A stretch of 64,000 nucleotides of DNA from an uncultured Oscillospiraceae bacterium (GTDB lineage Bacteria > Bacillota > Clostridia > Oscillospirales > Oscillospiraceae): NCBI GenBank assembly GCA_934565655.1, contig CAKTIE010000003.1:81228-145227 (forward strand). The letters are read 5' to 3'. Shown piece after piece: positions 23,028 to 31,717 of this stretch (position 1 is its first letter; every line of letters begins with the position of its first letter). The notes beneath the pieces were generated by a model. That model searched no databases and had not been told where the DNA came from. It worked only from the letters and a program-made list of their open reading frames with translations. The position numbers and the translations under genes were made by a program.

Positions 23028-23948
23028 ATGGATATTTGGAAAGAGCTTCAGGACGAGGGTATCGACAAGGCGCTGCTGGACGAGATACGGCAGTTCCGCG
23101 AAGAACATCCCGCCACGCCGGAGGCGGCGGCACGGATCCCGGTACCGCGCTTTTTATACTACGGCAAGGAGATCTGGGAGAGCGCCGCGGCGGCGCTGCT
23201 GTGCGGCGAGCATCTGCTGCTGGCAGGCCCCAAGGCCACCGGCAAGAACGTGCTGGCGGAGAATCTGGCCGCCGTGTTCGGCCGTCCCAACTGGGACGTG
23301 TCCATGTATGTGAACGTGGACGCCGCGTCCCTCATCGGCGCGGATACGCTGAAGGACGGCAAGGTGGTGTTCCGTGAGGGTCCCATCTGCCAGTGCGCCC
23401 GCATGGGCGGCTTCGGCGTGCTGGATGAGGTGAACATGGCGAAGAACGAGGCGCTGGCGGTGCTGCATGCCACGCTGGACTTCCGCCGGGTCATTGATGT
23501 CCCCGGCTATGAGCGCATCGAGCTGGATCCCGCCACCCGCTTCATCGGCACCATGAACTACGGCTATGCCGGCACCCGTGAGCTGAACGAGGCCCTGGTG
23601 TCCCGCTTCGTGGTGCTGGACATGCCGGTCATTTCCGAGGAAAACCTGCAGAAGCTGCTGCGCCGCGGCTTCCCCGGCCTGAGTGACAAGTGGATCCAGC
23701 AGTTTTCCGCCCTGTTCCGCGACCTGCGGCAGAAGTGCGACAACGGCGAGATTTCCACCAAGGCGCTGGATCTGCGGGGCCTTCTGTCGTCCCTGCACCT
23801 GATCGAAAAGGGCATCACCTCCGGCGAGGCGCTGAGGCTGGGCATCATCAACAAGGCTTTCGATCCCTTCGAGCGGCAGCTGGTGGCGGACGCGGTGTGG
23901 AGCCGTATTCCCAAGGACGCCGACCGGTCGAAGCTGTTTGGCAACTGA
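23028..23948 (+). CDS. MoxR-type AAA+ ATPase
   Basis: A 306-residue AAA+ ATPase of the MoxR/CoxD/NorQ type. Walker A reads GPKATGKN near residue 65, ending in Asn where most have Ser/Thr; Walker B is GFGVLDEVNMAK near 125, sensor segment FIGTMNYGYAGTREL near 168, and an Arg finger region SRFVVLDMP. It works as a chaperone-like ATPase with the VWA protein encoded just downstream, usually in metal-centre insertion or complex assembly. I start at ATG 23028 because AAGGGCGG is spaced 7 bases ahead. Confidence 0.88.
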   Translation: MDIWKELQDEGIDKALLDEIRQFREEHPATPEAAARIPVPRFLYYGKEIWESAAAALLCGEHLLLAGPKATGKNVLAENLAAVFGRPNWDVSMYVNVDAASLIGADTLKDGKVVFREGPICQCARMGGFGVLDEVNMAKNEALAVLHATLDFRRVIDVPGYERIELDPATRFIGTMNYGYAGTRELNEALVSRFVVLDMPVISEENLQKLLRRGFPGLSDKWIQQFSALFRDLRQKCDNGEISTKALDLRGLLSSLHLIEKGITSGEALRLGIINKAFDPFERQLVADAVWSRIPKDADRSKLFGN

Positions 23949-23949
23949 T

Positions 23950-25659
23950 ATGGACAGAGAAGATATACAAAGCCGCCGCGCGGCCAATCAGGTGTGGAAC
24001 GGCGCGGAAAACTACGACGTGCGCCCGGAGTTTCAGGCCTACGATGCCGACGGCGAGGCCCAGCTCTACATGAACACCATCATCGGCCTTGTGTACCGGT
24101 GCTATCAATTCGACAAATTCAAGCCCCTGTTCCATGCCTTTCAGCATCAGCAAAAGGGCGAGCTGTACAGCGACCTGTTCTGGCTGGGACTGGAGGGCGT
24201 GGCCTACGAAAAAGCGCTGAAGGAGCGTCCCGTGCTGGAGGAGCTGCGGCAGGAATATGCCCGCCGGATGCTGGCCCAGTCCCACGCTGCCGATCCCCGC
24301 AGCGCGGAGGGCCTGCGGACGGCGTGGTTCCGCCGCGTGCTGCATGAGCCGCAGGAGGACCCGTGGCAGAAGGAAGTGCTGGACGCCCTGACCTTCGACC
24401 CTGCGTGGGACGAGCAGCAGCTGATGGATAAAATGGAAGCGCTGCTGTTCCGCTATTTCCAGCGTGCCCGCCGCAGCGTCACCGACCGGCAGTGGAGCAT
24501 GTGGGTGGGGCGCTCTATCGGCGGCCGTGGCAGAAAGACCAGCCGTTTCGTGCGGCCCAACGCACTGCGCCGTCTGGAGCAGTCCGGCGGCGGCCCCAAC
24601 GAGGAGGAGACCGGGAAGAAGCGGCCCCACCCCCTGTCCTTTTTGCAGGGAAAGACACCGGAGCCCATCCTGCGGCGCTATGTGGAGGACTGCTTCGGCG
24701 TGTCCATGCTGACGCCGCCGGAGCTGGCGCAGGTGGAGCGTGAGCTGTGCACCGGCGTGCATAAGAACTGCCGTCTCCACTTCACCAAGGGCGTTCCCGT
24801 CAAGCATGAGCTGAGCCGGGAGACCGCATGGGATGTAGGCACTTTCCATCAGCAGCGGGAGAAAAACCGCGCCTACTATCAGGCCCATCTGGTGGAGAAC
24901 AAGCTTATCATCGCCCAGCTGACCCAGAAGCTGCAGAATACCATCCTGCTGCAAAGCGATGTATCCGTCAATCTGGCCCGTGCGGGGCAGCTTTACGCAC
25001 CCATTGTGTGGCGCAGCGCCGTGCTGGACGAGGAAAAGGTGTTTGTCCAGCGGCAGCAGAGCGAGATGGGCGACCTGACGGTGGACATCCTGCTGGATGG
25101 CTCCGCCTCACAGAACCAGCAGCAGGAGAAGCTGTCCACCCAGGCGTACCTCATCGCGGAAAGTCTGGAGCGCTGCCGCATCCCTGTGCGGGTGACGGCC
25201 TTCTGCTCCGTCAGCGGCTGCACGGTGCTGCGCATCCTGCGGGATTATGACCAGACAGGGAAGAATGACGCCATCTTCGACTATGTGGCCGCCGGATGGA
25301 ACCGGGACGGTCTGGCCCTGCGGGCCATGGGATGGCTGATGCGGCGGGGCAGGGCCGATCACCGGCTGCTGATCATCCTGTCCGACGCCAGCCCCAACGA
25401 CGACCAGCGCATCCCCATCGGGGCGCTGCCGCTGGGCGGCTATGTATACAGCGGCAAGCGGGGTATCGAGGATACCGCCGCCGAGGCGGGCATCCTGCGG
25501 CATCAGGGCATCACGCCGGTGTGCGTTTTTACCGGCAGCGACCTGGAGCTGGAGGGTGGCCGCAAGATCTACGGCAAGGCGCTGACCCGCATCCCGACCA
25601 TCGGCTGGTTTGCCGACGCGGTCAGCAAGCTGATACAGGGACAGATACGACAGTTATAG
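23950..25659 (+). CDS. VWA domain protein, partner of the MoxR ATPase
   Basis: A 569-residue protein. The N-terminal 360 residues are helical and charged with no recognised domain; the C-terminal part is a von Willebrand A-like domain with the MIDAS motif DGSAS in TVDILLDGSASQNQQQ near residue 385, and later LIILSDASPND. MoxR-VWA pairs assemble or activate metalloenzymes (CoxD/E, NorQ/D); the client here is not encoded nearby. The ATG starts one base after the MoxR stop, so the two are translationally coupled. Confidence 0.85.
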   Translation: MDREDIQSRRAANQVWNGAENYDVRPEFQAYDADGEAQLYMNTIIGLVYRCYQFDKFKPLFHAFQHQQKGELYSDLFWLGLEGVAYEKALKERPVLEELRQEYARRMLAQSHAADPRSAEGLRTAWFRRVLHEPQEDPWQKEVLDALTFDPAWDEQQLMDKMEALLFRYFQRARRSVTDRQWSMWVGRSIGGRGRKTSRFVRPNALRRLEQSGGGPNEEETGKKRPHPLSFLQGKTPEPILRRYVEDCFGVSMLTPPELAQVERELCTGVHKNCRLHFTKGVPVKHELSRETAWDVGTFHQQREKNRAYYQAHLVENKLIIAQLTQKLQNTILLQSDVSVNLARAGQLYAPIVWRSAVLDEEKVFVQRQQSEMGDLTVDILLDGSASQNQQQEKLSTQAYLIAESLERCRIPVRVTAFCSVSGCTVLRILRDYDQTGKNDAIFDYVAAGWNRDGLALRAMGWLMRRGRADHRLLIILSDASPNDDQRIPIGALPLGGYVYSGKRGIEDTAAEAGILRHQGITPVCVFTGSDLELEGGRKIYGKALTRIPTIGWFADAVSKLIQGQIRQL

Positions 25660-25663
25660 GAAA

Positions 25664-25697
25664 CAAGAGGGGAAAACGCTTGCGTTTTCCCCTCTTG
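25664..25697 (+). terminator. Intrinsic terminator of the MoxR/VWA operon
   Basis: A 16-bp perfect inverted repeat (arms 25664-25679 and 25682-25697) with short loop. The two runs of A/T inside serve as U-tract. Confidence 0.85.
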
Positions 25698-25740
25698 CCG
25701 CTTATAATCTTGACTTAAATATCAGATGGGAGGAGACGCT

Positions 25741-27036
25741 ATGTACCAAAACAAGAAACGCTACGCCCTGACCAACTGCGTGCTGCTGGACGGCACGGAG
25801 CATATGACGCCTCAGACCGGCAGGACCGTCTATATCAGCGGCAGCAGGATCGTGGATATCGGGGACGAGAGCCAGATCGCCGCGGGCTATGAGCGGGTGG
25901 ATCTGAAGGGCAAGTATCTGCTGCCGGGCCTCATCAACCTGCATGTGCATCTGCCGGCCTCCGGCAAGCCCCGGAAAAAGCCCTCCGACCCCAGAAAGCT
26001 GGTAAAGCTGATCACCACCAACAGCGTCACCCGCGGCTTCGGCGTGAAGCTGTGCGAGGGCTACGCCAGAACGGAGCTGCTCAGCGGCGTGACCACCATC
26101 CGCACCGCGGGCGGTGTGGCGGATTTCGATACCATCATCCGGGATCAGGCGGCGGAGGGGAAGATCCTGTCGCCCCGTGTGGTGGCCTCCAACATGGCGG
26201 TGTCCGTTCCCGGCGGCCATATGGCCGGTTCCCTGGCCTATGAGGCCAAAACGCCGGAGGAGGCCGCCGCCTATGTGACCACCATCGCGGCGGAGAAGCC
26301 CGACCTCATCAAGTTGATGATCACCGGCGGCGTCATGGATGCCGAGGTGGTGGGTGAGCCGGGCGTGCTGCGGATGCAGCCGGAGCTGGTAAAGGCCGCC
26401 TGCGACCGCGCCCATGAGCTGGGCATGAAGGTGGCCGCCCATGTGGAGAGCCCGGAGGGTGTCCGTGTGGCGCTGGAGAACGGCGTGGACTCCATCGAGC
26501 ACGGCGCGAAGCCCGACGAGGAGATCATGCGGCTTTTCAGAGAGCGGGGCGCGTTCCAGGTGTCCACCATCTCGCCTGCGGTGCCTTACGCCCTCTTTGA
26601 CCGCAGCATCTCCCACGCCACCTACGAGCAGCAGGAGAACGGCAAGGTGGTGTTCGACGGCATCGTGGCGCTGGCAAAGGCGTGCCTTGCCGCCGGTATC
26701 CCCGTGGGTCTGGGCACCGACACCGGCTGCCCCTTCGTCACCCACTATGACATGTGGCGGGAGCTGTGCTACTTTGTGAGGTTCTGCGATGTGACACCGG
26801 TCTTCGCCCTCCACAGCGCCACGCTGCTGAACGCCCGGCTGGCGGGCATCGACCACCTGACCGGCTCCGTCGAGAAGGGGAAGGCCGCCGACCTGATCAT
26901 CTGTGAGAAAAACCCGCTGGAGGATCTGACGGCATTGCGGAAGCTGGACATGGTCATCAAGGACGGCTGGCGCATCGACCACCCGGCGGTGAAAAAGCTG
27001 CCCCAGGTGGAGCGGGAACTGGACAAATTCCTGTAA
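25741..27036 (+). CDS. Amidohydrolase family protein (imidazolonepropionase/prolidase-like)
   Basis: A 431-residue metal-dependent amidohydrolase: N-terminal beta-sandwich with YISGSRIVDIG, metal ligands HVHLP near residue 71, the bridging Lys in LIKLMITGG near 195, AAHVES near 237, SIEHG near 258 and the catalytic Asp in GLGTDTG near 330. The family hydrolyses cyclic amides, dipeptides or deaminates heterocycles; the substrate cannot be deduced. GGGAGGAG precedes the ATG; flanked by terminators, so it is monocistronic. Confidence 0.9.
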   Translation: MYQNKKRYALTNCVLLDGTEHMTPQTGRTVYISGSRIVDIGDESQIAAGYERVDLKGKYLLPGLINLHVHLPASGKPRKKPSDPRKLVKLITTNSVTRGFGVKLCEGYARTELLSGVTTIRTAGGVADFDTIIRDQAAEGKILSPRVVASNMAVSVPGGHMAGSLAYEAKTPEEAAAYVTTIAAEKPDLIKLMITGGVMDAEVVGEPGVLRMQPELVKAACDRAHELGMKVAAHVESPEGVRVALENGVDSIEHGAKPDEEIMRLFRERGAFQVSTISPAVPYALFDRSISHATYEQQENGKVVFDGIVALAKACLAAGIPVGLGTDTGCPFVTHYDMWRELCYFVRFCDVTPVFALHSATLLNARLAGIDHLTGSVEKGKAADLIICEKNPLEDLTALRKLDMVIKDGWRIDHPAVKKLPQVERELDKFL

Positions 27037-27059
27037 GATCATTTTCTGCAATTTCAGTG

Positions 27060-27088
27060 TTGAAAAATGCGGACTTTTGGGGTATACT
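27060..27088 (+). promoter_or_regulatory. Sigma-A promoter of the DUF1858 gene
   Basis: TTGAAA (27060-27065), 17 bases, TATACT (27083-27088). Confidence 0.8.
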
Positions 27089-27117
27089 ATCCTCAAATAC
27101 TCTTGGAGGTCAAAAAC

Positions 27118-27327
27118 ATGATCGAAATTACCAAAGATACCATTATCGGTGATATTCTGGACATCGCGCCCCAGACGGCGCCCATCTTCCTCTCCATCGG
27201 CATGCATTGCCTGGGCTGCCCCTCTTCCCGCGGCGAGACCGTGGAGGAGGCCTGCGCCGTCCACGGTGTGGACGTTGACAAGCTGCTGGCCGTGGTCAAC
27301 GAGGCTGCCAACGGCAAGGCCGAGTAA
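27118..27327 (+). CDS. DUF1858 domain protein
   Basis: A 69-residue DUF1858 protein with the family pattern: TIGDILD near the start and MHCLGCPSSRGETVEEAC with the CxxC pair. The family may handle hydrogen-transfer or Fe-S chemistry; no function is proven. CTTGGAGG precedes the ATG. Own promoter and terminator. Confidence 0.93.
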   Translation: MIEITKDTIIGDILDIAPQTAPIFLSIGMHCLGCPSSRGETVEEACAVHGVDVDKLLAVVNEAANGKAE

Positions 27328-27342
27328 CCGGTACGATCCAAT

Positions 27343-27372
27343 AAAACGCATACGGCGTGCCGTATGCGTTTT
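27343..27372 (+). terminator. Intrinsic terminator of the DUF1858 gene
   Basis: AAAACGCATACGGC (27343-27356) pairs perfectly with GCCGTATGCGTTTT (27359-27372), followed by ATCC. Confidence 0.85.
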
Positions 27373-27403
27373 ATCCTGTTTATGTATTGTTTACATTAAA
27401 GAG

Positions 27404-28093
27404 ATGAGAGAATTGCAATTACAGCCCCGCCTGCAGCTGCTGGCGGATATGGTGCCGCCGGGCAGCCGTCTGGCCGACGTGGGAACGGATCACGGCTATA
27501 TCCCCGTCTGGCTGCTGCAAAGAGGGCGCATCGCCGCTGCCATTGCGTCGGATATCGGCGCGGAGCCATTGCAGCATGCCAAGCAGACGGCGGCGGAGTA
27601 TGAGGTGAACAGCATCGACTTCCGTCTGTGTCCGGGGCTTGACGCCATCGCGCCGGAGGAGGCGGATACCATCGTTATTGCCGGTATGGGCGGCGAGACC
27701 ATCCAGACCATCCTGGAGGCCGCGTCATGGACGGCAGGGGGGGAGCACTTGCTGCTACTTCAGCCGATGACGAAGGTGGAATACCTGCGAAAATGGGTGG
27801 TTGACAATGGATATTGCTTTACAGAGGAACGGCTGGTTTTGGATAAGAACTACCTCTATCCGGTGTTTGCTGTCCGGGGAGGGACACAGCCGCCCCTGAC
27901 GCCGGCGCAGCAGTATGGCGGCGTTCTGCTGGACGGCGACCCGCTGTATGCCGATTATCTGGACGAGCGGATGGGTAAGCTGCAAAAGGCCATGAACGGC
28001 CTGCGGCGATCCCATACGGCGGAGAATACGGTAAAGGCAGAAGCCTTGTCGGAAATCTGCCGGGCACTGAGAGAAAAGAGGGAGACGCTGTGA
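27404..28093 (+). CDS. trmK: tRNA (adenine(22)-N(1))-methyltransferase TrmK
   Basis: A 229-residue class I SAM methyltransferase of the TrmK type: LADVGTDHGYIPVWLL near residue 27 (SAM motif I), ASDIGAEPL, IAGMGGETIQTIL near 90 and LLLQPMTKVEYLRKW near 115. It methylates A22 N1 in tRNAs. It is followed by a Nif3 gene, its standard partner in Firmicutes. The ATG at 27404 has only a weak ribosome site (AAAGAG). Confidence 0.93.
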   Translation: MRELQLQPRLQLLADMVPPGSRLADVGTDHGYIPVWLLQRGRIAAAIASDIGAEPLQHAKQTAAEYEVNSIDFRLCPGLDAIAPEEADTIVIAGMGGETIQTILEAASWTAGGEHLLLLQPMTKVEYLRKWVVDNGYCFTEERLVLDKNYLYPVFAVRGGTQPPLTPAQQYGGVLLDGDPLYADYLDERMGKLQKAMNGLRRSHTAENTVKAEALSEICRALREKRETL

Positions 28094-28878
28094 CAAGAGT
28101 TTGCAATATCGAGAGCTTCCTGTACGGCTGGGCGCCCCGTGATCTCGCCATGGCGTGGGATAACGTGGGCCTGCTGGTGGGCGACGGCGACGCGGAGGTA
28201 CACAAGGTACTGGTGGCGCTGGATGTGACGGAGGCGGTGGCGGCGGAGGCCGTGACCGTGGGCGCGGAGCTGATCGTGGCCCACCATCCGCTGATGAACT
28301 GCGCGTGGCACAAGGTGCAGCATGTGACCACCGGCGACGCCCAGGGCCGCACCATTACCACGCTGCTGAAAAACGGCGTGTCCGCCATCTGCATGCACAC
28401 CAATCTGGACGCGGCGGAGGGCGGCGTCAACGACGTTCTGGCGGAAAAACTGGGCCTTCATGACACAAAACCCCTGACGGATGAAGAAATTGGCCGGTTT
28501 GGAACGCTAAATTGTGAAAAACCCCTTGTAGAGTTCCTACAAGATGTGATAAAATATTTGGGCTGTAATGGCCTGCGGTATGTAGACGGCGGCAAAGCGG
28601 TGCATCGCGTGGCGGTGGGCGGCGGCGCCTGCGGCGACTATATCGGCCAGGCCATCGCGCTGGGCTGCGACACCTTTGTGACCTCGGATCTCAGCTATCA
28701 TGAGTTCCTGGACACGAAGGGGCTGAACCTGATCGACGCGGGGCATTTTCCCACAGAGAATGTGGTCTGTCCCGTGCTGGCGGAGCGTCTGCAGGCGGCC
28801 TTTCCGCACATAACGGTGGCCCTGTCGGCCGCCCATGACCGAGAGATCATACAATATTGCATAAAGAAGGAGAAGTAA
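28090..28878 (+). CDS. Nif3-like dinuclear metal center protein
   Basis: A 262-residue Nif3/YqfO protein: WDNVGLLVG near residue 24, VAHHPLM near 62, HTNLDAAEGGVND near 98, and HFPTEN plus H/E ligands at the C-terminus. It forms a hexameric ring with a two-metal site; the role is unknown (GTP cyclohydrolase I type 2 has been suggested). Starts at GTG overlapping the trmK stop by four bases (GTGA). It lacks the PII-like insert of longer homologues. Confidence 0.93.
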   Translation: MTRVCNIESFLYGWAPRDLAMAWDNVGLLVGDGDAEVHKVLVALDVTEAVAAEAVTVGAELIVAHHPLMNCAWHKVQHVTTGDAQGRTITTLLKNGVSAICMHTNLDAAEGGVNDVLAEKLGLHDTKPLTDEEIGRFGTLNCEKPLVEFLQDVIKYLGCNGLRYVDGGKAVHRVAVGGGACGDYIGQAIALGCDTFVTSDLSYHEFLDTKGLNLIDAGHFPTENVVCPVLAERLQAAFPHITVALSAAHDREIIQYCIKKEK

Positions 28879-28881
28879 ACT

Positions 28882-29616
28882 ATGTCCGGACATTCCAAGT
28901 GGCACAATATCCAAAAGACCAAGGGCGCGGCTGACGCCAAGCGCAGCGCCGCGTTTACCAAGATCGCCAAGGAGATCATCGTGGCCGTCAAGCAGGGCGG
29001 CAGCGGCGACCCCAACAATAACTCCCGTCTGGCTACCGTGGTGGCCAAGGCCAAGGCGGCCAACATGCCCAACGACAACATCAAGCGCACCATCGACAAG
29101 GCGCTGGGCGCCGGTAACACCGATAACTATGAGTCCGTCACCTATGAGGGCTACGGTCCCTGCGGCGTGGCCGTTATCGTGGAGGCGCTGACCGATAATC
29201 GTCAGCGCACCGCCCCTGAGATCCGTCACTACTTCGATAAGTTCGGCAAGGGCATGGGCGCACAGGGCTGCGTCAGCTGGTCCTTCGACCGCAAGGGCGT
29301 TATCGTCATCAACAACGAGGATGAGGAGCTGGACGAAGAAGCCGTCATGATGGACGCGCTGGAGGCCGGTGCTGAGGACGTGGAGGCTGACGGCCCCGTG
29401 TTTGAGGTCACCACCGATCCCGACAGCTTCAACGACGTGGTCAAGGCGCTGGAGGAGAAGGGCTATTCCTTCGAGAGCGCGGAGATCGAGATGGTTCCCC
29501 AGAACTACATCACCATGACCAGCGAGGACGATGTCCGCAGCATGACCAAGCTTCTGGACATGCTGGAGGATAATGAGGACGTGCAGAACGTCTGGCATAA
29601 CTGGCAGCAGGATTGA
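28882..29616 (+). CDS. YebC/PmpR family DNA-binding regulator
   Basis: A 244-residue protein beginning MSGHSKWHNIQKTKGAADAK, the YebC/TACO1 signature, with domains for RNA/ribosome contact. Other marks are KAKAANMPNDNIKRTIDKAL and YEGYGPCGVAVIVEALTDNR. Family members act as transcription regulators or, as shown more recently, help translation of proline-rich stretches. It starts 3 bases after the Nif3 gene, in the trmK-nif3-yebC operon, and is followed by a strong terminator. Confidence 0.96.
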   Translation: MSGHSKWHNIQKTKGAADAKRSAAFTKIAKEIIVAVKQGGSGDPNNNSRLATVVAKAKAANMPNDNIKRTIDKALGAGNTDNYESVTYEGYGPCGVAVIVEALTDNRQRTAPEIRHYFDKFGKGMGAQGCVSWSFDRKGVIVINNEDEELDEEAVMMDALEAGAEDVEADGPVFEVTTDPDSFNDVVKALEEKGYSFESAEIEMVPQNYITMTSEDDVRSMTKLLDMLEDNEDVQNVWHNWQQD

Positions 29617-29628
29617 TCAAAACAGATA

Positions 29629-29665
29629 AAAAGGACCCCGAAACCAACGGTTTCGGGGTCCTTTT
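29629..29665. terminator. Bidirectional intrinsic terminator
   Basis: A 17-bp stem (29629-29645 with 29649-29665) starting AAAAGGACCCCG, loop AAC. A-run and T-run at the ends serve both strands. Confidence 0.92.
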
Positions 29666-30035
29666 ATTCGTGTATCGGTGTTCCAATGTGCTTTTCCAGC
29701 CGCCAGGCCGGGGCAGGGCCGTCGTCGCCCCAGTATTCGTCAATGCTGCGGATCAGGTCATCCTCAACGCGGATGAAGGAGACAACATGGAAGGACAGCG
29801 CACCGTCCCGGGAATAGACGTGGGTGGCGGTGATAAACAGATCACCGGCCTGCTCGATACGCTTAATAGCGCCGTCCCATGCGCCGGGGTACTCACAGTT
29901 GGCGCGGATGAACTCCTCCACAGTAAAATGTTCGTTGCTGTTGTGCCAGTTCACATAGGCGTCCGGGTGAAAAAATTCCCGCATCCGCGCAGCATCCTGC
30001 GCCAGTGTTGCACGCCAGAATTCATGCAGATCCAT
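29664..30035 (-). CDS. NTF2-like/SnoaL-fold protein
   Basis: A 123-residue cone-fold protein: FWRATLAQDAARMREFFHPD, VEEFIRANCEYPGAWDGAI, FHVVSFIRVEDDLIRSIDEY. This is the pattern of SnoaL-like/NTF2 nuclear-transport-factor domains, which bind or convert small hydrophobic molecules. Last gene of a four-gene minus-strand cluster. Confidence 0.88.
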   Translation of the reverse strand: MDLHEFWRATLAQDAARMREFFHPDAYVNWHNSNEHFTVEEFIRANCEYPGAWDGAIKRIEQAGDLFITATHVYSRDGALSFHVVSFIRVEDDLIRSIDEYWGDDGPAPAWRLEKHIGTPIHE

Positions 30036-30055
30036 ATGCGTATCCTCTCAATCCA

Positions 30056-30625
30056 TCAAACGGAAAGCTCCGGAAACGGCACGAACGGTGCGGGCGGCAC
30101 CGCGTGATCGCCCAGCGGCTTCTCCATCCACGCCATGTTGTACCATGTGCCGAACTTATAGCCGCAGTGGGGGAACCGGCCCACCGTGGTATAGCCCAGA
30201 TGGGTGTGGAAGGCCACGCTGTTGCCGCTCAGATGGGCATCGTCGGCGTCGGGATAGGCGATGCAGGCGTAAAGACTCTGCACATGCTGCGCACGGGAGA
30301 CATCCTCCAGCGCCTGATACAGCCGCTTGCCCAGGCCCCTGCCGCGAATGTCCTGCCGCAGATAGATGCTGGTCTCCACGGCCCAGCTGTAAGCAGCCCG
30401 TTCACCGAAGGGGCCGGTGTAGGCGTAGCCCAGAATTTCGCCGTTTTCCTCCGCCACAAGGTAGGGATAGCGCCGCAGGGTGTGGGCAATGCGGCCCCGG
30501 AATTCCTCCAGCGAGGGGACTTCGTATTCAAAGGTGATGGCGGTCTGCTCCACATAGGGGGCGTAGATAGCCAACAGTGCCGCCGCGTCATCCAGGTTGG
30601 CGGTGCGGATGGTGATGGTATCCAT
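30056..30625 (-). CDS. GNAT N-acetyltransferase, phosphinothricin acetyltransferase-like
   Basis: A 189-residue GNAT protein closest in pattern to PAT-like enzymes: IYAPYVEQTAITFEYEVPSL, ETSIYLRQDIRGRGLGKRLY near 90, HTHLGYTTVGRFPHCGYKFG and WYNMAWMEK near the end. It may acetylate amino-acid-like amines (methionine sulfoximine, phosphinothricin). The Pro-rich C-terminus (VPPAPFVPFPELSV) is longer than usual. Confidence 0.92.
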   Translation of the reverse strand: MDTITIRTANLDDAAALLAIYAPYVEQTAITFEYEVPSLEEFRGRIAHTLRRYPYLVAEENGEILGYAYTGPFGERAAYSWAVETSIYLRQDIRGRGLGKRLYQALEDVSRAQHVQSLYACIAYPDADDAHLSGNSVAFHTHLGYTTVGRFPHCGYKFGTWYNMAWMEKPLGDHAVPPAPFVPFPELSV

Positions 30626-30630
30626 AAAAT

Positions 30631-30948
30631 TTATGCCTTCTTTCGTTTCTTCGGGACGGGTGTAATGGGCTCCAGAACGGCGATGACCTGGGCGGTCAGC
30701 GCCGTGTCATCGATGTCCAGGATGTAGTGCTCTTTTGCGCCCTCATAGGGGCAGCCGACACCGGCGCCCGCCATAAGCTCTGCCAGCTCAGGCAGCTTCT
30801 TGACGAATACCGTGTTGTCACATACCGTCAGCAGGGGCTTGTCGTTGACGTAGACCATATATTCACCGAACATCTTGCGATAGCGCACATCGCCGCACTC
30901 CGGCAAGCGCTCGCAGACGTATTCCATATAATCCTGTGTAGTAGCCAT
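30631..30948 (-). CDS. TfoX/Sxy N-terminal domain protein
   Basis: A 105-residue TfoX/Sxy N-terminal domain: DVRYRKMFGEYMVYVNDKPL, VCDNTVFVKKLPELAEL and a basic KKRKKA tail. In Proteobacteria the fold belongs to a competence regulator; short stand-alone copies in Firmicutes have no known role. It ends 5 bases before the PAT-like gene and has AGGAGATG ahead of its ATG. Confidence 0.9.
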   Translation of the reverse strand: MATTQDYMEYVCERLPECGDVRYRKMFGEYMVYVNDKPLLTVCDNTVFVKKLPELAELMAGAGVGCPYEGAKEHYILDIDDTALTAQVIAVLEPITPVPKKRKKA

Positions 30949-30960
30949 TGGGCATCTCCT

Positions 30961-31446
30961 TTATAAGTCGTATTGCATGAAGATGGTGGTCTCCACCGGG
31001 CTTTCGTTGTAGCGGCCGATCTCATAAAATCCCATCTCTCGGTACAGGCGGATGGCGGCGTGCAGGAAGGGCAGCGTGTCCAGCAGCACATGCCGGTAGC
31101 CGATCTCGCGGGCATCGTCAAGGATGCGGCGGATCAGCGCCTCGCCCATGCGGCGGCCCCGAAACTCCGACCGGACATACAGCCGCTTCAGCTCGCCCCG
31201 TTCTTCGTCCAGCTTCCGCAGGCCGATGCAGCCCGCCGGACGGCCCTCCCAACAGGCCAGATACAGCCGCCCCTCCGGCATGCCGTATTTTTCCTCCGGG
31301 TGTGCCAGCTCCTTTTCATAGTTTTGCAGGATCAGGTACTGCCGCACGATCTCGTCCTGCTCCATCAGCATATTGGTGTACTCGGTGAACAGCGTGACGA
31401 TCTCCTCGCGATGGCCGTAGGCCGGGATCAGCTCCAGCTGCCGCAT
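30961..31446 (-). CDS. GNAT family N-acetyltransferase
   Basis: A 161-residue GNAT protein: MRQLELIPAYGHREEIVTLF, GELKRLYVRSEFRGRRMGEA near 90 (acetyl-CoA site), HAAIRLYREMGFYEIGRYNE near 130. Likely acetylates a small-molecule amine; substrate unknown. First gene of the minus-strand cluster GNAT-TfoX-PAT-NTF2 with gaps of 5 to 20 bases. Confidence 0.92.
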   Translation of the reverse strand: MRQLELIPAYGHREEIVTLFTEYTNMLMEQDEIVRQYLILQNYEKELAHPEEKYGMPEGRLYLACWEGRPAGCIGLRKLDEERGELKRLYVRSEFRGRRMGEALIRRILDDAREIGYRHVLLDTLPFLHAAIRLYREMGFYEIGRYNESPVETTIFMQYDL

Positions 31447-31631
31447 AGCATCGCCTCCCAGGAAGGTTTTCCCCTATTGTATCCCTGCGCGGCAGCTAAA
31501 GCAAGCTTTTTTATGATGGCAGTCCGGTAAAGTTATCACTGGGTAACTGAACAGAGACATAAGAAAATGTTGGGTACGAATGTGACAAAAATAATATGGG
31601 AGAAAATGTAAAAAACAGAGAAAATTTTTCT

Positions 31632-31660
31632 TTTCAACTGAATAAATGTATGGTATACTT
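31632..31660 (+). promoter_or_regulatory. Putative promoter of the nucleoside transporter operon
   Basis: TTTTCA (31632-31637), 17 bases, TATACT (31655-31660), 58 bases upstream of the start. The AT-rich spacer 31447-31717 also has TGAACAG (31549 region) and CTGTTCA (31682 region) as distant inverted copies. No known riboswitch seen. Confidence 0.55.
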
Positions 31661-31717
31661 TTCCCAATATTATTAAAAGTACTGTTCATTATTATGAGAT
31701 CAGGGGAGTGAGAGCGT

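Noticed and set aside
25702..27351. A 549-codon open frame on the minus strand
   Set aside because: Antisense of the amidohydrolase and DUF1858 genes; crosses a promoter and terminator of the plus strand.
31447..31717. Riboswitch ahead of the nucleoside transporter
   Set aside because: The leader between the predicted promoter and the start is under 60 bases, too short for a known aptamer; inverted repeats are AT-rich and may be chance.
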